From assembly GCA_018712515.1 (NCBI GenBank), contig DVGW01000013.1, positions 62,001 through 126,000 of the forward strand: a DNA stretch of 64,000 bases. The letters run 5' to 3'. Below are positions 60,960-64,000 of this stretch, piece by piece. Position numbers and translations under genes: made by a program. The notes beneath the pieces were generated by a model. It searched no databases, was not told the origin of the DNA, and saw nothing but the letters and a program-made list of their open reading frames with translations. Source of the stretch: Aphodovivens avicola. GTDB taxonomy: Bacteria; Actinomycetota; Coriobacteriia; Coriobacteriales; Eggerthellaceae. Positions within the stretch are counted from its first letter, which is position 1; every line of letters starts with the position of its first letter.

Positions 60960-61589
60960 TTAGTTCTTCGAGTAAAGTTCGACGATGAGCTGCTCGCGAA
61001 TATCCAGATCGATCTGATCGCGCTGCGGGAGCGACAGGACGCTGCCCTGCAGCTTCTCGATGTCCACCTCGAGCCAAGCCGGAACCTGAACGCGCTCGTT
61101 GCTGATCAGCGCGCTCTTGATGACCAGCATCTCCTTGGCCTTGGGGGCCACGGAGATCAGGTCGCCCGGACGGACGCGGAACGAGGGGATGTCGACGCGA
61201 CGGCCATTCACATGGATGTGGCCGTGACGGACCTGCTGACGGGCCTCGGCGCGGGACTTGGCGAAGCCCAGACGGTACACGACGTTGTCCAGGCGGCTCT
61301 CCAGGATGGTCAGGAGGTTCTCGCCGGTGACGCCCTGCTTGCGGGACGCGATGTCGTAGTACGCGCGGAACTGCTTCTCCAGAACGCCGTAGATGCGCTT
61401 GGTCTTCTGCTTCTCGCGCAGCTGCAGCAGGTATTCGTTTTCCTTGACGCGCTTGCGACCGGCCTCGCCGGGGGCGTAGGCGCGGCGCTCCATAGCGCAC
61501 TTATCGGTGTAGCAGCGGTCGCCCTTGAGGAACAGCTTGGCACCCTCGCGGCGGCACAGCCTGCAGTCAGCTCCAGTGTAACGAGCCAT
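60960..61589 (-). CDS. rpsD: 30S ribosomal protein S4, zinc type
   Basis: This 209-residue primary 16S rRNA-binding protein has an S4 domain (SRLDNVVYRLGFAKSRAEARQQVRHGHIHVNGRRVDIPSF). The N-terminus keeps four Cys (C9xxC12...C26xxxxC31 in CRLCRREGAKLFLKGDRCYTDKC), so it should bind zinc. It is in the standard order rpsM-rpsK-rpsD-rpoA. Confidence 0.98.
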   Translation of the reverse strand: MARYTGADCRLCRREGAKLFLKGDRCYTDKCAMERRAYAPGEAGRKRVKENEYLLQLREKQKTKRIYGVLEKQFRAYYDIASRKQGVTGENLLTILESRLDNVVYRLGFAKSRAEARQQVRHGHIHVNGRRVDIPSFRVRPGDLISVAPKAKEMLVIKSALISNERVQVPAWLEVDIEKLQGSVLSLPQRDQIDLDIREQLIVELYSKN

Positions 61590-61607
61590 AATGATTGATC
61601 CTTTCAG

Positions 61608-62006
61608 TTACACGCGACGACGCTTGCGCGGACGGCAACCGTTGTGCGGGATGGGCGTGCAGTCTTGAATGCTGGAGACCTCCAGACCAGCGGCCTGCAG
61701 CGAGCGGATAGCCGTCTCGCGGCCGGAGCCGGGGCCCTTCACGAACACTGCGACCTTGCGCAGGCCGTGCTCCATCGCGGTCTTGGCGCAGGCCTCGGCA
61801 GCCATCTGCGCCGCGAACGGGGTGGACTTGCGGGAGCCCTTGAAGCCGACGGTGCCGGCAGACTGCCACGCGATCACGTTGCCCTGAGGATCGGTGATGC
61901 TGACGATCGTGTTGTTGAACGTGGACTTGATATGCGCAGCACCAACGGCGATGTTCTTACGCTCGGAACGCTTGATGCGCGTGCGCACGTTTTTCTTCTG
62001 AGCCAT
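61608..62006 (-). CDS. rpsK: 30S ribosomal protein S11
   Basis: This 132-residue protein starts MAQKKNVRTRIKRSERKNI and has the S11 core AHIKSTFNNTIVSITDPQGNVIAWQSAGTVGFKGSRKSTPFAAQMAAEA, ending TPIPHNGCRPRKRRRV. It is part of the platform of the small subunit. Gaps to its neighbours are 13 and 18 nt. Confidence 0.98.
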   Translation of the reverse strand: MAQKKNVRTRIKRSERKNIAVGAAHIKSTFNNTIVSITDPQGNVIAWQSAGTVGFKGSRKSTPFAAQMAAEACAKTAMEHGLRKVAVFVKGPGSGRETAIRSLQAAGLEVSSIQDCTPIPHNGCRPRKRRRV

Positions 62007-62019
62007 TTATGCTACCTCA

Positions 62020-62388
62020 CTACTTCTTCTTGCCGCCGATTTGCTTGCGCGGACCCTTGCGGGTGCGGGCGTTCGTGTGCGTGCGCTGACCGCGAACGGG
62101 CAGGCCGCGACGATGACGCAGGCCTCGGTAGCAACCGATCTCCATGAGGCGCTTCACGTTCTGCTGAACATCGCGACGCAGGTCGCCCTCGACGTGGAGG
62201 TTCTCCTGGATGTAGTCGCGCAGCTTGACGAGCTCCTCCTCGGTCAGATCGTCGGAGCGGGTGTCGGGGTTGATACCGGTGTCGGCCAGAATCTTCTTAG
62301 AGGTGGTCAGGCCGATGCCGTAAATGTAGGTCAAGGCGATCTCGATGCGCTTATTGCGAGGAAGATCGACACCAACAAGACGTGCCAT
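62020..62388 (-). CDS. rpsM: 30S ribosomal protein S13
   Basis: This 122-residue protein is MARLVGVDLPRNKRIEIALTYIYGIG...HRRGLPVRGQRTHTNARTRKGPRKQIGGKKK, with the helix-two-turn-helix and the basic tail that contacts tRNA at the P site. The start is chosen for AAAGGGATTGTAAGC upstream and for family length. Confidence 0.98.
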   Translation of the reverse strand: MARLVGVDLPRNKRIEIALTYIYGIGLTTSKKILADTGINPDTRSDDLTEEELVKLRDYIQENLHVEGDLRRDVQQNVKRLMEIGCYRGLRHRRGLPVRGQRTHTNARTRKGPRKQIGGKKK

Positions 62389-62407
62389 GCTTACAATCCC
62401 TTTCTTC

Positions 62408-62521
62408 CTAGCCCTGACGCTGCTTGTGGCGGGGGTTCTCGCAGATGACGAGCACCTTGCCATGGCGTCGGATGATCTTGCACTTATCGCACATTTTCTT
62501 GACCGAAGGACGTACCTTCAT
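62408..62521 (-). CDS. rpmJ: 50S ribosomal protein L36
   Basis: This 37-residue protein (MKVRPSVKKMCDKCKIIRRHG, then KVLVICENPRHKQRQG) keeps the Cys/Cys/Cys/His zinc site of the C+ form. It lies 19 bp before rpsM and 142 bp after infA. Confidence 0.97.
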   Translation of the reverse strand: MKVRPSVKKMCDKCKIIRRHGKVLVICENPRHKQRQG

Positions 62522-62663
62522 TTGCTTTTCCTTTCGGTAATGCGTTTTCGACTTATCTACACGCCCAGCCGCTGGCGATAATTTTCTTCGTTGGGTGCGG
62601 TGCGCCGGATGCGACGCGGCCGCGGTGCATCGGGACGGTTCGGCTTCCGCCCTGCGTCGATGC

Positions 62664-62882
62664 TTATTTGAAACGGTAGGTAATGCGCCCGCGATTCAAG
62701 TCGTACACGGAAAGCTCGACCGTGACCTTGTCGCCCGGAAGGATCTTGATGTAGTGCATCCTCATCTTTCCGGAGATGTGGGCCAGGATCTTGTGACCGT
62801 TCTCGAGCTCGACCCTGAACATCGCGTTCGGCAATGCTTCGAGGACCTCCCCTTGAAGCTCGATGACATCTTCTTTGCTCAA
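62664..62882 (-). CDS. infA: Translation initiation factor IF-1
   Basis: This 72-residue S1/OB-fold protein (MSKEDVIELQGEVLEALPNAMFRVELENGHKILAHISGKMRMHYIKILPGDKVTVELSVYDLNRGRITYRFK) blocks the ribosomal A site during initiation. It is the first gene in the window of the rpmJ-rpsM-rpsK-rpsD-rpoA-rplQ run. TAAGGAGCGC precedes the ATG. Confidence 0.98.
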   Translation of the reverse strand: MSKEDVIELQGEVLEALPNAMFRVELENGHKILAHISGKMRMHYIKILPGDKVTVELSVYDLNRGRITYRFK

Positions 62883-63137
62883 AAGCGCTCCTTACAGCAA
62901 TACGTACGTTTTGCAGCAACGATAGATTCTATCAAAGGGAGGGTGAAATTCTAGAAAAATTCACAAGGGCGCAGAAAACCGACAAAACCTTGGGTCGGTT
63001 TTGAAATTACCTGCTTGCCAGGCGTGCGACTGGGTGCCGCGCAGCTCCGCGTCGGGATGCGGAACCGCCAGGTATTTGCGCGATGCGCGACCGCCTTGTC
63101 GGCCTGTGTTGCGCCCGGGGACCCGGGTGCCAAGAAT

Positions 63138-63211
63138 GGCTGGGGTACCAGGATTCGAACCTAGATAGCTGGCACCAAAAACCAGAGTCCTGCCGTTGGA
63201 CGATACCCCAG
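63138..63211 (-). tRNA. tRNA-Gln (anticodon UUG)
   Basis: The acceptor stem TGGGGTA/TACCCCA, a D-arm with AACGGC, the anticodon arm CTGGT-TTTTGGT-GCCAG and the T-loop GGTTCGAATCC are all visible, with CCA encoded. It closely resembles E. coli tRNA-Gln. Confidence 0.95.
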
Positions 63212-63264
63212 CGTCGGGCTGCCTTTCCCGGATGCCGCTCGATGAGCTGGCGCGCCTGGTGAAA

Positions 63265-63340
63265 TGGTGGGCCGTGAGGGAATCGAACCCGCGACCTTGG
63301 GATTAAAAGTCCCCTGCTCTACCGACTGAGCTAACGGCCC
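63265..63340 (-). tRNA. tRNA-Lys (anticodon UUU)
   Basis: GGGCCGT/ACGGCCC acceptor, TAGCTCAGTCGGTAGAGC D-arm, GGGGA-CTTTTAA-TCCCA anticodon arm and GGTTCGATTCC T-loop, with CCA encoded. It is 53 bp from tRNA-Gln and probably in the same transcript. Confidence 0.95.
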
Positions 63341-63519
63341 ACACGTCATCGGCGCCCTCTCGCGAGAAAGAGCAATTCGTTATTGTAACGGGACGCGCCA
63401 TGCGGGTCAATGCGAATGGCGGGCCGCACCGTTTCTCCCTCTCTATATATATGTTGCGGTTTTTTCGCCGACGGAAAGGGATGGGGCTACAATCCTTGCG
63501 GCCTAAAGGGATGTGACAG

Positions 63520-63583
63520 GATGTGACAGGGGACGGTCCTTCTGTCACGTCTATGTGACAGAAGGACCGTCCCCTGTCACATC
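63520..63583. repeat. Perfect 29-bp inverted repeat upstream of the stress-protein gene
   Basis: GATGTGACAGGGGACGGTCC plus TTCTGTCAC (63520-63548) is mirrored exactly at 63555-63583 around a 6-nt centre. An extra ATGTGACAGG lies immediately before. The TGTGACAGGGGACGGTC word is known from dispersed palindromes in many anaerobic Gram-positive genomes. Because it lies between a TACAAT (-10-like, 63488-63493) and the ribosome site, it would form a hairpin in the leader RNA. Confidence 0.9.
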
Positions 63584-63614
63584 TGAAGCGCACATGCGGA
63601 AGGAAGGGGTTGCC

Positions 63615-64000
63615 ATGTGGTGCAAAAGGGTTCTGGTCGCCTATGACGGATCGAACGCGGCGCGCAAGGCCGTCGACAAGGCGTATGCGATCGCCGAGGA
63701 GGAGCCAGAGGCGTCGTTCGTGTTCGTGCACGTGATGAAGCTCTACGCGATGGGCACCGGCGCCGAGACCGTACTGATCGAGGACGCCAACGAGACGTTC
63801 GCCGAGCTCAAGGGGCTCGTCGCGCCCCTGGGAGAGCGCGCGGAAGCCAAGATGCTGCGCGGATCCTCGCCCGCCGACCTCATCCTGCGCTGCGCCGCCG
63901 ACGAGGGGTGCGACCTCATCGTCATGGGCAGCCGCGGGCGCGGCGGCGTCAAAGGGTACCTGGGCAGCGTGAGCTACGCCATCGTGCAGGGCTCGCCTGT
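63615..64000 (+). CDS. Universal stress protein UspA family (cut by window end)
   Basis: The visible 128 residues start MWCKRVLVAYDGSNAARKAVDKAYAIA, the Usp nucleotide-binding N-terminus, and end near the ATP loop GSRGRGGVKGYLGSVSYAIV (G-2x-G-9x-G(S) type). This indicates an ATP-binding cytoplasmic Usp. The start has GGAAGGAAGGGG upstream. Only the last few residues should be missing. Confidence 0.93.
   Translation, partial: MWCKRVLVAYDGSNAARKAVDKAYAIAEEEPEASFVFVHVMKLYAMGTGAETVLIEDANETFAELKGLVAPLGERAEAKMLRGSSPADLILRCAADEGCDLIVMGSRGRGGVKGYLGSVSYAIVQGSP

Noticed and set aside
63161..63349. 62-codon minus-strand open frame with PLAQSVEQGTFNPKVAGSIPSRPT-like translation
   Set aside because: It reads through the tRNA-Lys gene; this translation is a familiar false ORF over tRNA genes.
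1..64000. Prophage, integrative element or insertion sequence
   Set aside because: No integrase, transposase, phage structural or conjugation gene is recognisable, and most genes are housekeeping or metabolic; only small palindromic repeats suggest mobility.

Overview
The window is GC-rich DNA from a strict or near-strict anaerobe. It most likely belongs to the Coriobacteriia, family Eggerthellaceae (relatives of Eggerthella, Slackia and Gordonibacter). The evidence is the combination of LuxR regulators with a 12-TM-like membrane half beside TAT-exported molybdopterin oxidoreductase operons, a class III (anaerobic) ribonucleotide reductase, a PPi-type phosphofructokinase, an electron-bifurcating NfnAB pair and zinc-type ribosomal protein S4. 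The species cannot be named from the sequence alone.

Layout. 0-3.9 kb: phoU (cut by the window edge), pstB, a 1-kb non-coding stretch with a MITE-like inverted repeat and degenerate 36-bp tandem repeats, a GyrI-like protein and an EamA exporter. 4-6 kb: an ECF sigma factor overlapping its membrane anti-sigma partner. 6.1-10.8 kb: a repeat-rich spacer, then nrdD (with a fused glutaredoxin-like tail and two NrdR boxes upstream), a zinc-ribbon protein and nrdG. 10.9-13.7 kb: a GH3 lipoprotein and PPi-phosphofructokinase.

13.8-28.1 kb is the most interesting region. Two paralogous four-gene respiratory operons point the same way. Each has a TAT-exported molybdopterin oxidoreductase, a four-cluster ferredoxin, an NrfD-type membrane anchor and a TorD chaperone. 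A LuxR regulator, a GntR regulator and an SPFH/stomatin-like protein lie between them. Both catalytic genes are interrupted at exactly codon 259 by an in-frame UGA at the expected Mo-ligand position, and homology continues on both sides. Each UGA is followed, after exactly 13 nt, by a small hairpin with the same GAGUUC loop and compensatory changes in the stem. This fits selenocysteine insertion (UGA plus bacterial SECIS) rather than two pseudogenes. A gene caller that treats UGA as stop would split each into two proteins.

28.8-39.6 kb: a second EamA exporter, a 4Fe-4S protein, a HAD phosphatase, an ABC-F ATPase, a glycolipid-type cluster (GT-C, GT2, YdjC deacetylase) and an MFS exporter. 39.7-46.6 kb: pth, prs, glmU, nhaA and a LARTG-anchored surface protein. 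46.8-58.2 kb: hpf, folC, nfnB/nfnA, a family-4 UDG, alr, mogA/moaB, moeA and eno; mogA and moeA make the molybdenum cofactor that the respiratory enzymes need. 58.4-64 kb: a lone ecfT, the end of the ribosomal operon in reverse (infA, rpmJ, rpsM, rpsK, rpsD, rpoA, rplQ), tRNA-Gln, tRNA-Lys and a universal stress protein cut by the window edge.

Spacers carry several palindromic repeat families. One is a 31-bp REP-like palindrome in five copies, one of which supplies the stop codon of nfnA. Another is a perfect 29-bp inverted repeat just upstream of the stress-protein gene. No transposase, phage gene or CRISPR array is visible.
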